Assembly (NCBI RefSeq): GCF_042651565.1
Contig: NZ_JBHSDF010000002.1
Reading direction: 5' to 3' (one strand)
DNA: 64,000 bases
Source of the DNA: Salinispirillum marinum
Lineage (GTDB): Bacteria > Pseudomonadota > Gammaproteobacteria > Pseudomonadales > Natronospirillaceae
In this document: one piece after another, positions 1-8,567 of the stretch
How the letters are laid out: each line of letters begins with the position of its first letter
How positions within the stretch are numbered: position 1 is the stretch's first letter
Translations under genes and position numbers: made by a program
The notes under the pieces: generated by a model
The model's input: only the letters and a program-made list of their open reading frames with translations
Told to the model about the DNA's origin: nothing
Databases searched by the model: none

Positions 1-2
1 AA

Positions 3-731
3 GTCTATAAGGACGCTCAGCAACGCAGCTTTAAAAAAGCCGTTACTTACCGCGAAGGCCGTAAAGACCGCAGCAGTCGGCGCGCCCGGGCGATGGAAAA
101 AGGCTCCAAGTTTGGTCGCCAACAGCAAGAAGCCAGTTGGCAAAATGCCGAAGTCGACGCGCTGTATAAACTGGCCGCTGCCGGGGTCCGTGTGCCGGAA
201 CCCTACGGTTGCGTCGATGGTGTACTGTTGATGGAGCTGGTCACCGACGACGAAGGTAATGTGGCCCCGCGCCTGGGGGAAGTCATCCTCACGCCGGAGC
301 AAGCGTTAGAAGACCACGCCTTGATGATGCACTATGTCATGCGGATGCTGTGTGCCGGTTTGGTTCATGGCGACCTGTCCGAATTCAACGTCCTGCTCGA
401 TGCTTACGGCCCAGTAATCATCGACTTGCCACAAGCCGTTGACGCGGCCGCCAACAACCATGCCGAGTCGATGTTACAGCGTGACATCAACAACATGACG
501 GCCTACTACGGTCAGTTCGCGCCAGAACTCCTCGATACTCGATATGCCCAGGAAATGTGGTCGCTGTACGAAGCCGGTGAATTGCATCCCGATTATGCGC
601 TGACCGGCGAACACCCGGACGATGAGCACGAAACGGATGTGGATGGTGTTCTGAGTGAAATTAAAGCCATCCTGGCAGAAGAACAAGAACGCCGCGAACG
701 CTTAAAAGAAGCGGAGTCGGATGAGGATTGA
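3..731 (+). CDS. RIO1-family serine protein kinase, 5' end cut by the window
   Basis: The reading frame is open from base 3, so the true start lies before the window; the in-frame ATG at 93 is internal. The visible 242 residues hold the RIO kinase landmarks: the N-terminal SRRARAMEKGSKFGR stretch, the catalytic loop HGDLSEFN near residue 122, and the metal-binding motif IIDLPQAVD just after. The tail is acidic and charged. RIO kinases are atypical ATP-dependent kinases; archaeal and eukaryotic members act in ribosome maturation, and the substrate of bacterial members is not settled. The gene stands alone on the plus strand, converging on the racemase gene. Confidence 0.9.
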   Translation, partial: VYKDAQQRSFKKAVTYREGRKDRSSRRARAMEKGSKFGRQQQEASWQNAEVDALYKLAAAGVRVPEPYGCVDGVLLMELVTDDEGNVAPRLGEVILTPEQALEDHALMMHYVMRMLCAGLVHGDLSEFNVLLDAYGPVIIDLPQAVDAAANNHAESMLQRDINNMTAYYGQFAPELLDTRYAQEMWSLYEAGELHPDYALTGEHPDDEHETDVDGVLSEIKAILAEEQERRERLKEAESDED

Positions 732-794
732 TTGCTCGTCCGTAGCCGATCAATCATCGCCCGACAGCCGTTCAATCCTAAGCACACAAACGCC

Positions 795-1487
795 TCAAGA
801 CAAAGCCCATGTTACCGCAGCGTTGGCGTGCAAGGCTGTGGTGTCGTACAGCGGGATATCGGTATCGTCAGAACCGACCAGCATGGCAATCTCGGTGCAC
901 CCCAGAATAATGGCTTGGGCACCATCTTCATACAGTTCGTCCATAACGGTCAGGTAACGGGTGCGGGATTCAGGCAGCACTTTACCCCGGCATAACTCGT
1001 CATAAATAATACGATGCACGTCGGCGCGGTCGTTGGGGTTGGGTACGCGCACGGTTAAACCGAAGCGCTTCTCTAAACGGTCTTTGTAAAATGCCTGCTC
1101 CATGGTAAAGGCGGTACCCAACAGGCCGACTTGTTTTATGCCATCACGCTGCAAGGCTTCACCCGTGGCATCCGCAATATGCAATAACGGAATCGTGATT
1201 GCGGCTTGAATATCATCCGCGACCTTGTGCATGGTGTTGGTACAGATCAGTAAACCTTCGGCACCGGCGCGCTCCACCGACTGCGCCGCAGCCGCCAAAA
1301 TGACGGCCGTTTCCGCCCAATTACCTTGATGCTGTAATCGTTCTATCTCGGCAAAATCAACACTGTATAGGACCAATTTCGCCGAATGCAGCCCACCCAA
1401 CGTTTGCTTCACGCCTTCATTAAGTGCCCGGTAATAATGCTGGGTCGACTCCCAACTCATCCCGCCCAGTAAACCTAAGGTTTTCAT
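795..1487 (-). CDS. Aspartate/glutamate racemase family protein
   Basis: The product is 230 residues and begins KTLGLLGGMSWEST, typical of the YgeA-type amino-acid racemase branch. The two catalytic cysteines of the family are present in ICTNTMHK near residue 83 and ILGCTEI near residue 200, consistent with a two-base, cofactor-free racemase acting on a dicarboxylic or related amino acid in the cytoplasm. An ATG six codons upstream (1505) is possible, but the ATG at 1487 has a purine-rich GGGGCAAGG just before it and gives the family's usual N-terminus. The substrate cannot be read from sequence. Confidence 0.85.
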   Translation of the reverse strand: MKTLGLLGGMSWESTQHYYRALNEGVKQTLGGLHSAKLVLYSVDFAEIERLQHQGNWAETAVILAAAAQSVERAGAEGLLICTNTMHKVADDIQAAITIPLLHIADATGEALQRDGIKQVGLLGTAFTMEQAFYKDRLEKRFGLTVRVPNPNDRADVHRIIYDELCRGKVLPESRTRYLTVMDELYEDGAQAIILGCTEIAMLVGSDDTDIPLYDTTALHANAAVTWALS

Positions 1488-1572
1488 GCCCTTGCCCCGT
1501 TTCATTCATAGGATATGCCAGAAAGTAGCATGCAGTAGGCTAGCAGCATCAGCAAGTATGAATTTCGCAGCC

Positions 1573-2502
1573 TCAACGTGCACGGGCGGGTTTGCCGCTA
1601 CCTCGCCGAGTTTTGCCGGCATTTGGCCGCCCCCGACCTCTCGGTCTGGAAGGAGTGCGAGCACGCCCCGATGACGAACCCTTCTTATTTCCAGACGATG
1701 CACCTTGACGAAAGTCGGTCGCACCGTTGATGGACTTGGTAGACTTCGGTTTTGCCCGACCTGCATTGGGCTTGTTTGGGGCCGTTGAGGACTGCGCGGT
1801 TAACTCCAGCAAGGTAGTGACTTCCTTTGGGGTCAGATCACGCCAATCCCCTACTTCAATGCCCTTGACCGATACATTCATGATGCGCGTGCGCTCCAAG
1901 CGCTCCACGCTGTAACCGAAGTGCTCGCACATGCGGCGAATTTGACGGTTCAAGCCCTGTACTAGGATGATATTAAAGCTGTGCACCCCGGATTTGCGCA
2001 CCTTACATTTCTTGGTGACTTCCCCCAAGATAGGCACGCCATTTGCCATACCTGTAATAAACTCATCGGTAACGGGTTTGTTCACCGTTACTTCATATTC
2101 TTTTTCATGTTGGTTATTGGCGCGTAGGATTTTATTCACCAAATCGCCGTTATTGGTGAGAAAAATCAACCCTTGTGAGTCCTTGTCCAAGCGCCCAATG
2201 GGGAAAATACGCGCACTGTGTTGCACGAAATCCACAATATTGTCTTTCTCGGCGGCTTCGGTGGTGCTCACTATGCCGACCGGTTTGTTCAGCGCAATGA
2301 TAATGAGGTCTTCCGCTTCATAAGGCTCAATACGCTGACCATTAACCTTCACCACGTTGCCGGGAAATACTTGATCACCCGTGGTTGCCCGTTTTCCATC
2401 AATAAACACATTGCCCTGCTCGACAAAGCGGTCAGCGTCGCGGCGCGAACACAAACCACTTTCACTGATGTACTTGTTGATGCGTATCGAAGTCTTCAAC
2501 AC
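1573..2502 (-). CDS. rluF: 23S rRNA pseudouridine(2604) synthase RluF
   Basis: This 309-residue protein has an N-terminal S4 RNA-binding domain (INKYISESGLCSRRDADR) followed by the RsuA/RluF catalytic domain with the active-site aspartate in GRLDKDSQGLIFLTNNGD. The match to E. coli RluF runs the whole core, including NRQIRRMCEHFGY. RluF isomerises U2604 of 23S rRNA. The last 75 residues are a lysine-, arginine- and glycine-rich tail, probably an RNA-binding extension. The start is a GTG at 2502 (a TTG follows directly); it lies 10 bases after the mtnD stop, so co-transcription with mtnBCD is likely. Confidence 0.92.
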   Translation of the reverse strand: MLKTSIRINKYISESGLCSRRDADRFVEQGNVFIDGKRATTGDQVFPGNVVKVNGQRIEPYEAEDLIIIALNKPVGIVSTTEAAEKDNIVDFVQHSARIFPIGRLDKDSQGLIFLTNNGDLVNKILRANNQHEKEYEVTVNKPVTDEFITGMANGVPILGEVTKKCKVRKSGVHSFNIILVQGLNRQIRRMCEHFGYSVERLERTRIMNVSVKGIEVGDWRDLTPKEVTTLLELTAQSSTAPNKPNAGRAKPKSTKSINGATDFRQGASSGNKKGSSSGRARTPSRPRGRGRPNAGKTRRGSGKPARAR

Positions 2503-2512
2503 CCGAATCGGC

Positions 2513-3079
2513 TCACTGGTTGGCCTTTGGCTGTATGGCGTCCAAATAAGGAAAGCGCTGCCCGATGTCTGAACCCGTAAAATGCGCTACCCAGCCTTCC
2601 GGGTTATTGAACAGGCGAATGGCGGTAAATTCCGGCTGCGTGCCCATATCGAACCAGTGCGGGGTGTTCGCGGGTACGCTGATCAAATCATTGCGGGTGC
2701 ACAGCACCTGAAACACTTGATCCTGTAAGTGCAGACAAAACAAGCCCTGCCCTTGCACAAAGAAACGCACTTCATCTTCGCTGTGCCGGTGTTCATCGAG
2801 AAATTTTTGCCGAAATGCTGCCTTCTCGGGGTGGTCCGGCACCATGTGTACAACATCGACTGTCTGATAACCGTCTTGCGCTATGAGTCGATCTATGTCC
2901 TTTTTATACAGGGCTAGAATCTCGTCATTGCTGGCCCCTTTCGGCAGATCATGGGGCGCGTCCCAACGCTCGAAACGTACCCCGACCTTGGCCAGTGTGG
3001 CCGCAATTTGGGCGGCATCGGTGGTGTCGAGCACGGTGCTACTGGGGTCTTGGTCGGCATAAACGGTCAGTCGTGACAT
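2513..3079 (-). CDS. mtnD: Acireductone dioxygenase
   Basis: The 188-residue cupin matches acireductone dioxygenase, which oxidises the acireductone intermediate of methionine salvage to 2-keto-4-methylthiobutyrate and formate (Fe form) or to an off-pathway set of products (Ni form). The cupin metal ligands are in EHRHSEDEVRFFV (His, His, Glu) and in the later NTPHWFDMG (His). GAGGAG sits 9 bases before the ATG. It is the last salvage gene of the minus-strand run mtnB-mtnC-mtnD and is followed closely by rluF. Confidence 0.93.
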   Translation of the reverse strand: MSRLTVYADQDPSSTVLDTTDAAQIAATLAKVGVRFERWDAPHDLPKGASNDEILALYKKDIDRLIAQDGYQTVDVVHMVPDHPEKAAFRQKFLDEHRHSEDEVRFFVQGQGLFCLHLQDQVFQVLCTRNDLISVPANTPHWFDMGTQPEFTAIRLFNNPEGWVAHFTGSDIGQRFPYLDAIQPKANQ

Positions 3080-3096
3080 AGCAAACAGCTCCTCAC

Positions 3097-3774
3097 TTAA
3101 AAGGCAATTTCATTAAAGGCCTGTACGGTCAGATGACCCGCACAAGGTTCGGTTCCCGGCCTTACGAGTTGCAGGGTACGCCAACCGGCACTGCGTGCCG
3201 CATCCAGTTCTTCCGCGACATCCGATAAGAAAAGAATCTGTTCGGCGGGCAACGCAATAACCTGGGCAATGTTCCGGTAGGCGTCGGCATCCCGCTTATG
3301 ACCCATGCGCGTGTCGAAATAGCCACGGAACAGGGGCGTCAAATCGCCCACCGGGGTATGTGCAAAGAGCAACTTTTGGGCTTGTACCGAGCCCGAAGAA
3401 TAGACATACAAGGCCTTACCCTCGGCGGCCCAATGGTGCAACGCTGGTGCTACATCAGCGTACAGGTGCGCTGTAAAATCACCATTTTTGTAACCGTGCG
3501 ACCATAGCATGCCTTGCAAGGTTTTTAATGGTGTCACTTTTTCGTCGATGTCTATCCAGTAGAGGAGCTGGGTAATCACCACCTCTAAATCCGCCTGCGG
3601 CTGGCCCATTTCCTGACGTGTGGCGTCCAACTGCGCGGCTACATCCGGATCGGTCACATGCTGACGCACGTAGTCAGGTAATTGTTCGAAGGCATAGGGG
3701 AACAACACATCCTTCACAAAGGCAATGTCGGTGGTGGTGCCTTCAATGTCGGTGACGATGGCGTTGATGATCAT
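3097..3774 (-). CDS. mtnC: Enolase-phosphatase E1
   Basis: The 225-residue HAD-superfamily protein begins MIINAIVTDIEGTTTD, the E1 form of HAD motif I. Motif II YVYSSGSVQAQKLLF and a late FLSDVAEELDAA motif follow. It enolises and dephosphorylates 2,3-diketo-5-methylthiopentyl-1-phosphate to acireductone in methionine salvage. The ATG at 3774 overlaps the mtnB stop (ATGA) with GGCAGG before it; a GTG three codons upstream is a weaker alternative. Tight coupling with mtnB and mtnD indicates one operon. Confidence 0.93.
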   Translation of the reverse strand: MIINAIVTDIEGTTTDIAFVKDVLFPYAFEQLPDYVRQHVTDPDVAAQLDATRQEMGQPQADLEVVITQLLYWIDIDEKVTPLKTLQGMLWSHGYKNGDFTAHLYADVAPALHHWAAEGKALYVYSSGSVQAQKLLFAHTPVGDLTPLFRGYFDTRMGHKRDADAYRNIAQVIALPAEQILFLSDVAEELDAARSAGWRTLQLVRPGTEPCAGHLTVQAFNEIAF

Positions 3775-4361
3775 GCCTGCCACCGTTCTTCTTCCAACAC
3801 ACAGGCCAGTAGAAACTCTATGGCCTCAAGATGACGCCGACAGCTTGCGATGTCATCGCCTAACGCATACAGCCCATGCCCAGCGACCAAAAAACCCCAT
3901 GGCATCGGCCAACCGGCCGTAACACTGGCGGCCAGTTCGGTCATATCCTGTGCGTTGGGGACGACGGGCAGCAACACCGTAGCGGCATGAGTCTTATTGC
4001 CCTGCAAGGCTTTTTGCATTTCAAATCCGGTGAACTCAATACCATTCGGATGACGGCGCGAGAGTACCGTACTGGCGACAGAGTGTGTATGCAAAACGCA
4101 ACCAATGCGCGCATCCAAGCGGTACAGCGCGGCATGCAGTTCACTTTCAGCGCTGGGTAAACCCATGCCATCGATCACCAAGCCGTAGGGGTCGCACAGC
4201 AATAAGTCTTCTTCTTGCAGGCGCGTTTTGTCTTTGCCTGAGGCGGTGATCAAATACCCTTGCGCTGTACGAGCTGAAAAATTGCCCCCTGTCGCGGGTG
4301 CCCAACCCCGGCTCGCAGCCCAAGTAATGGCATCCAGTAATTCGCTTTGCATGTTCATCAT
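3771..4361 (-). CDS. mtnB: Methylthioribulose-1-phosphate dehydratase
   Basis: This 196-residue protein belongs to the class II aldolase/adducin fold. PATGGNFSARTAQGYLITASG near residue 22 and the zinc-binding HTHS near residue 94 are the family signatures. It dehydrates methylthioribulose-1-phosphate to the diketo phosphate used by MtnC. GGAG lies 9 bases before the first ATG. It is divergent from mtnA with 79 bases between start codons, so the two arms of the pathway probably share one control region. Confidence 0.92.
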   Translation of the reverse strand: MMNMQSELLDAITWAASRGWAPATGGNFSARTAQGYLITASGKDKTRLQEEDLLLCDPYGLVIDGMGLPSAESELHAALYRLDARIGCVLHTHSVASTVLSRRHPNGIEFTGFEMQKALQGNKTHAATVLLPVVPNAQDMTELAASVTAGWPMPWGFLVAGHGLYALGDDIASCRRHLEAIEFLLACVLEEERWQA

Positions 4362-4440
4362 GGGTTCTGCTCCGTAATTGCGCCATTGTATATGATATGA
4401 TTTTCCACGTTAACCAAAGGGAACCGCTAAGGTACTGAAC

Positions 4441-5457
4441 ATGCTTGAATTAAATGCGCGCAGCCTTCGGGTACAGGGCGAACGAATCGTATACTTGGAC
4501 CAAACCTTGCTACCGCAGCAAGAGGCGTGGTTCTCGTGCAGCACCCCCGAACTCTGGCAAGATGCGGTACGTAAACTTGCCATTCGCGGTGCGCCCCTCA
4601 TTGGGTTGTCGGCAGCGCTGGTGCTGGCACAGTATGCGCAACATCATGCGCCGGAAACATGGCAGGCCGTGAGTGATCGCTTACGCGCTACGCGTCCCAC
4701 GGCGGTAAACTTGATGTATTGCCTGGATGCTATGGAAGCCTGCTTCTCCGCTGGTCCAAGCCGCATGATCGAGCGGGCGGCCGAGCTGTTCATGGAAGAC
4801 CGTGCGCTGTGTCAACGCATGGCCGAGCGCGGCGCGGATTTACTGGCTGAAGGCGACCGCATACTGACTCACTGCAATACCGGCGCGCTGGCGACGGCGG
4901 GTGTAGGTACGGCTATTGGTGCCTTTGCCGTGGCCCAGCAACGCGGCAGGAATATCACCGTTTATGTGGATGAAACTCGCCCGCTGCTCCAAGGTGGTCG
5001 GCTGACTGCGTGGGAAATGGCCGATCTTGGCATTCGCCACCAGCTTGTCTGCGACAGCATGGCGGCCAGTTTAATGGCGGCGGGCAAGGTCGATAAAGTG
5101 ATGGTGGGCGCCGACCGCATTTGTGCCAACGGCGACTTCGCCAACAAAGTGGGCACCTACATGCTAGCGGTGTTGGCGCACCACCACGGTATTCCGTTTT
5201 ATGTGGTCGCACCCTACACCACCGTTGATCCGAATACCGCGCGCGGAAGTGACATTCCCATTGAGCAACGTGACCCGAACGAAGTGCGCGGTGTTGCCGG
5301 TGCCTTTGGTGCGGTGCAATGGGCTCCCGCCGATGCCCCGGTGTGGAATCCGGCGTTTGATGTGACACCAGCATCCTTAGTCAGCGCTTGGGTTTTAGAT
5401 ACGGGTGTGTTCGATGCGGCGGCCATAGCGCGCGGTGAGCACATCGTTCGACCCTGA
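4441..5457 (+). CDS. mtnA: Methylthioribose-1-phosphate isomerase
   Basis: The 338-residue protein matches the eIF2B-alpha-like isomerase that converts methylthioribose-1-phosphate to methylthioribulose-1-phosphate. Diagnostic stretches are KLAIRGAPLIGLSAA near residue 45, LTHCNTGALATAG with the catalytic cysteine near residue 145, YVDETRPLLQG, and MVGADRICANGDFANKVGT with the catalytic aspartate near residue 225. With mtnBCD on the other strand it gives the core of the salvage pathway. No mtnK or mtnP is in the window; the phosphorylase step must be encoded elsewhere. Confidence 0.95.
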   Translation: MLELNARSLRVQGERIVYLDQTLLPQQEAWFSCSTPELWQDAVRKLAIRGAPLIGLSAALVLAQYAQHHAPETWQAVSDRLRATRPTAVNLMYCLDAMEACFSAGPSRMIERAAELFMEDRALCQRMAERGADLLAEGDRILTHCNTGALATAGVGTAIGAFAVAQQRGRNITVYVDETRPLLQGGRLTAWEMADLGIRHQLVCDSMAASLMAAGKVDKVMVGADRICANGDFANKVGTYMLAVLAHHHGIPFYVVAPYTTVDPNTARGSDIPIEQRDPNEVRGVAGAFGAVQWAPADAPVWNPAFDVTPASLVSAWVLDTGVFDAAAIARGEHIVRP

Positions 5458-5559
5458 AGCCGGACGCGAAACACCACCAGCAGGATTGCTAAAACCGCGC
5501 GGATCGCCTAGGGTAACGCGCTGAATTTAAGCCCCACTTTTAAGCATAGGATCGTTCAC

Positions 5560-6357
5560 ATGGAATGGTTGCAGGTTGTGGTACTTGGCTTGGTCCAAGG
5601 CATTTCCGAATTTTTGCCCGTATCCAGTTCGGCACATTTGATCTTGGTTCCCGTGTTTACACCCTGGGAAGACCAAGGTTTGGCCTTTGATGTGGCCTTG
5701 CATGTCGGCAGCCTGAGTGCCGTGATCATGTATTTCTGGCGTGATCTCTGGAAAATGGCCTTTGCTTGGACACGCTCAGTGACCCACCGCGAGGTGGATG
5801 CCGACGCAAAATTGGCGTGGGCAGTCTTGCTGGGCACGATACCGGTAGGAGCCTGCGGCCTGCTGTTTCAGGAAGCGATTGAAACGCATCTGCGCTCACC
5901 CATCGTGCTCGCCCTATCGCTAATTGTCTTCGGCGTGTTACTGGGCTGGGCGGACTGGAAACACCGTGGCGAACGATCCGAGTATCAGATGTCGTGGAAG
6001 GATGTTGCCTGGATTGCTTTTGCGCAAGCCTTGGCGCTCATTCCTGGCACATCACGCTCGGGCATCACCATGACTGCAGCGCTCTTGGTCGGCATGAGCC
6101 GCGAAGGCGCGGCGCGTTTCTCATTCTTACTGTCCATCCCGGTCATTGCCTTGGCCGGTATGCTGGAGGTTTGGGGCTTGGTGCAGTCGCAGGAAGCGGT
6201 AGACTGGGCAACCCTCATTTGGGGTACCCTGATTTCTGGCGTGAGCGCTTATGCCTGTATTCACTATTTTCTCGTCTTTATACGTCGCATTGGTATGCAG
6301 CCCTTTGTGATCTATCGTATCGCCTTGGGCATTGTGCTGTTGGCCGTCTTTCTCTGA
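5560..6357 (+). CDS. uppP: Undecaprenyl-diphosphate phosphatase
   Basis: This 265-residue integral membrane protein is the BacA/UppP type. The first helix holds GISEFLPVSSSAHL (family consensus E-F-L-P-V-S-S-S-x-H) and the second signature PGTSRSGITM lies near residue 165; together they form the active site. It removes a phosphate from undecaprenyl diphosphate to recycle the lipid carrier for peptidoglycan and other envelope polymers. About eight hydrophobic segments are visible. It stands alone, 102 bases after mtnA. Confidence 0.94.
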   Translation: MEWLQVVVLGLVQGISEFLPVSSSAHLILVPVFTPWEDQGLAFDVALHVGSLSAVIMYFWRDLWKMAFAWTRSVTHREVDADAKLAWAVLLGTIPVGACGLLFQEAIETHLRSPIVLALSLIVFGVLLGWADWKHRGERSEYQMSWKDVAWIAFAQALALIPGTSRSGITMTAALLVGMSREGAARFSFLLSIPVIALAGMLEVWGLVQSQEAVDWATLIWGTLISGVSAYACIHYFLVFIRRIGMQPFVIYRIALGIVLLAVFL

Positions 6358-6410
6358 TGACTCGGCATTCCTGAATTTCGTTCAGTAATCCTTGGCATTT
6401 GTCCTACAAT

Positions 6411-6437
6411 GCGGTCAGTGACTTCCACACTGACCGC
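6411..6437. promoter_or_regulatory. 10-bp perfect inverted repeat upstream of the chemoreceptor gene
   Basis: GCGGTCAGTG at 6411-6420 is exactly repeated in inverted orientation at 6428-6437 with a 7-base spacer. A TACAAT hexamer (6405-6410) with TTCAGT 18 bases upstream could be a sigma70 promoter whose start would fall inside the palindrome. It could be an operator or a leader hairpin; it has no T-run, so it is not a clear terminator of uppP. Confidence 0.4.
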
Positions 6438-6505
6438 CCAAACCTCGCTTTAGCCAGAACCCCACCTACAATGAGCCCACATAATAAATAGATCGGCTTA
6501 CGCTC

Positions 6506-7948
6506 ATGAACCCTATCGCATTCTATGTCCGTCTTTGCACACCCCGAAACGCTCGATTTGACGATGGTCACCATCCGCAAGAGCAAATCGTGCTGGTGTT
6601 CGGCTTCTTTGGCATTCTGATCTCGTTATACAGTTTTTTGAAGTGGAACAGCTATGGCGTTCCACCACTGGTGCTCAGCTCGCTGTTTTTACTCGGCATG
6701 ATGCTACTCTCCGCTGGGCTAATGAAAGCCGGGGTCGCTACTGTAATCGCCATTAATGTTACCTTACTGGGATTTGCCGCACACGCCATCAACATGGTGT
6801 GGCAAACCGGCGGCATGGCATCGCCGCATATATTGTGGCTGATCGCCTTGTTGGTGGGCACCTACTTCATGGCGGATGCGCGATCGGCGCTGGCATGGGC
6901 GCTGGTGTTTCTCGTCGCCTTAGTGGTGATGATTGCGCAAAGCACGTCCGGGGCCGAACTGCCGACACTGGCGTTAGATGAGCGCGCTTTGCGTGTCGAA
7001 ACGTGGTCTGGTTTTCTGTTACCGATGGTCATGGTGTGGGTGATGCAAGTGTTGAGTCAACGTATTCGCCAACAGGCGATGGCCACCACCACTGCCGCTT
7101 TGGCGGATGCCAAAACCAGTGCCGATGCGGCACAAGCCAATGCCCAACAATTGGCGACGGTGATCGCGCAAGCGGAATCCAGCGTGGATGCACTGTCTGA
7201 GGGCGGCTCGAATCTGGGCGAACTACAAACGACGGTGCAGGCGCACAGCCAAAGCATCCAACAACAAGCGCAGCAGTTGGCCGAAGCGGCGTCGTTTTTT
7301 AACGAACGTTTGCAACAGGTTTCTGCCTCGCTGAATGAAGGCAATGAACTTGTACAAGCCATCAACCAGGAAGCCAATACCGCATCAGCGGACAGCGCAG
7401 CGAGCGCGGATGCCATGGCGGCGGTGGTCAGCAGTATGGATCAGATCAAAAGCAACAATGATCGCATTGAGATCGCCACCGGGTTAATCAATGACATTGC
7501 GCAACAAACCAATCTATTGGCCTTGAACGCCGCCATCGAAGCAGCGCGGGCGGGGGAAGCGGGGCGAGGATTTGCGGTGGTGGCCGATGAGGTAAGGAAT
7601 CTGTCGCAAAAATCCGACACGTCCGCCAATGAAATTCGCACCTTATTAAGCCAAAGTATTGCCGACATCGACAACGGCATAGAGGTGGTCAACGTCGCTC
7701 AGACGACATTGACGCGGGTATTGGATGCGGTAACACGCATCAGCGACTCTATTGAAGCGGTGAGTGCGCAGATTGTGGCGCAGAATCAGGAAGTGGCCGA
7801 TATGGCCCGGTCGAGTTCTGAACTGTCGCAGATCAGCCAACAACAAACCGATGCTGCGCAAGCCCTGTGCGACAGCCAACAAGCATTGAAACAGCAAGCC
7901 GAAGAATTGACGAAGCTGTCTTCGGCTATGCAGGCGACTCTGCATTAA
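6506..7948 (+). CDS. Methyl-accepting chemotaxis protein with six-helix membrane sensor region
   Basis: The first 185 residues contain six hydrophobic helices (about 28-45, 52-72, 76-96, 107-124, 128-146, 166-183) with very short loops, so there is no large periplasmic sensor domain. A coiled coil and a cytoplasmic signalling domain follow; the hairpin tip that binds CheW/CheA is clear (QQTNLLALNAAIEAARAGEA, about residues 331-350). No HAMP domain is evident. The ligand is unknown; a membrane-embedded sensor of this kind might detect a membrane-soluble signal or energy state. The start is uncertain because no strong ribosome-binding site precedes the ATG. Confidence 0.85.
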   Translation: MNPIAFYVRLCTPRNARFDDGHHPQEQIVLVFGFFGILISLYSFLKWNSYGVPPLVLSSLFLLGMMLLSAGLMKAGVATVIAINVTLLGFAAHAINMVWQTGGMASPHILWLIALLVGTYFMADARSALAWALVFLVALVVMIAQSTSGAELPTLALDERALRVETWSGFLLPMVMVWVMQVLSQRIRQQAMATTTAALADAKTSADAAQANAQQLATVIAQAESSVDALSEGGSNLGELQTTVQAHSQSIQQQAQQLAEAASFFNERLQQVSASLNEGNELVQAINQEANTASADSAASADAMAAVVSSMDQIKSNNDRIEIATGLINDIAQQTNLLALNAAIEAARAGEAGRGFAVVADEVRNLSQKSDTSANEIRTLLSQSIADIDNGIEVVNVAQTTLTRVLDAVTRISDSIEAVSAQIVAQNQEVADMARSSSELSQISQQQTDAAQALCDSQQALKQQAEELTKLSSAMQATLH

Positions 7949-7955
7949 ACAAGAA

Positions 7956-8567
7956 TTACAAAAACCCTTGATCTCGGGCAATCCGCGCCGCATCCACCCG
8001 GTTGCGGGCGCCCAACTTATTGATCGCTTCGCTCAGATAATTGCGTACTGTACCTTCGGAACGAAAAATCTGCTCCGCAATGGCTGCGGTCGTTAAGCCT
8101 TCGGCTGCCAACTTCAACACCTGCCGCTCACGGTCCGTTAACGGATCCATCACCTGACGGGCCTCAGCCGCCAATTCCGGGTCAATCACCCGCTGACCCG
8201 CCAGCATGGTACGCACCGCGTCCGCCAACTGATGCGCCGGTGTGTCTTTCAACAAATACCCGCGCACACCCGCATCCAAAGCACGTCGCAAATACCCGCT
8301 GCGCGCAAAGGTCGTAATGACCCCCACCACCACCTGCGGAAAGGCTTGATGAATCTTTTGCGCCAATTCCAAACCGCTCATGCCCGGCATTTCAATATCG
8401 GTTAACACCACATCCACCGGCTCATGTTGCATATAGGCCCACGCCGCCTGTCCATCTGGCATCTGCCCTACGACCGTGAAGTCTTCTTCCAAATCAAGCA
8501 ATGCGGAAAGCGCGCCTAGAATCAGAGTTTGATCTTCCACCAGTAACAAGCGCGTCGGTTTAACCAT
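7956..8567 (-). CDS. LuxR/NarL-family response regulator
   Basis: The 203-residue protein has an N-terminal receiver domain with the acidic pair ED at residues 11-12, the phosphoacceptor Asp57 in LTDIEMPGMSG and the conserved lysine in LLKDTPAH. A C-terminal LuxR helix-turn-helix follows (LTDRERQVLKLAAEG, then FRSEGTVRNYLSEAINKLGA). The ATG at 8567 is preceded by AGGAGCG and overlaps the last codons of the upstream histidine kinase gene, so the pair is translationally coupled. It resembles DesR/LiaR-type regulators. Target genes are not apparent. Confidence 0.9.
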   Translation of the reverse strand: MVKPTRLLLVEDQTLILGALSALLDLEEDFTVVGQMPDGQAAWAYMQHEPVDVVLTDIEMPGMSGLELAQKIHQAFPQVVVGVITTFARSGYLRRALDAGVRGYLLKDTPAHQLADAVRTMLAGQRVIDPELAAEARQVMDPLTDRERQVLKLAAEGLTTAAIAEQIFRSEGTVRNYLSEAINKLGARNRVDAARIARDQGFL

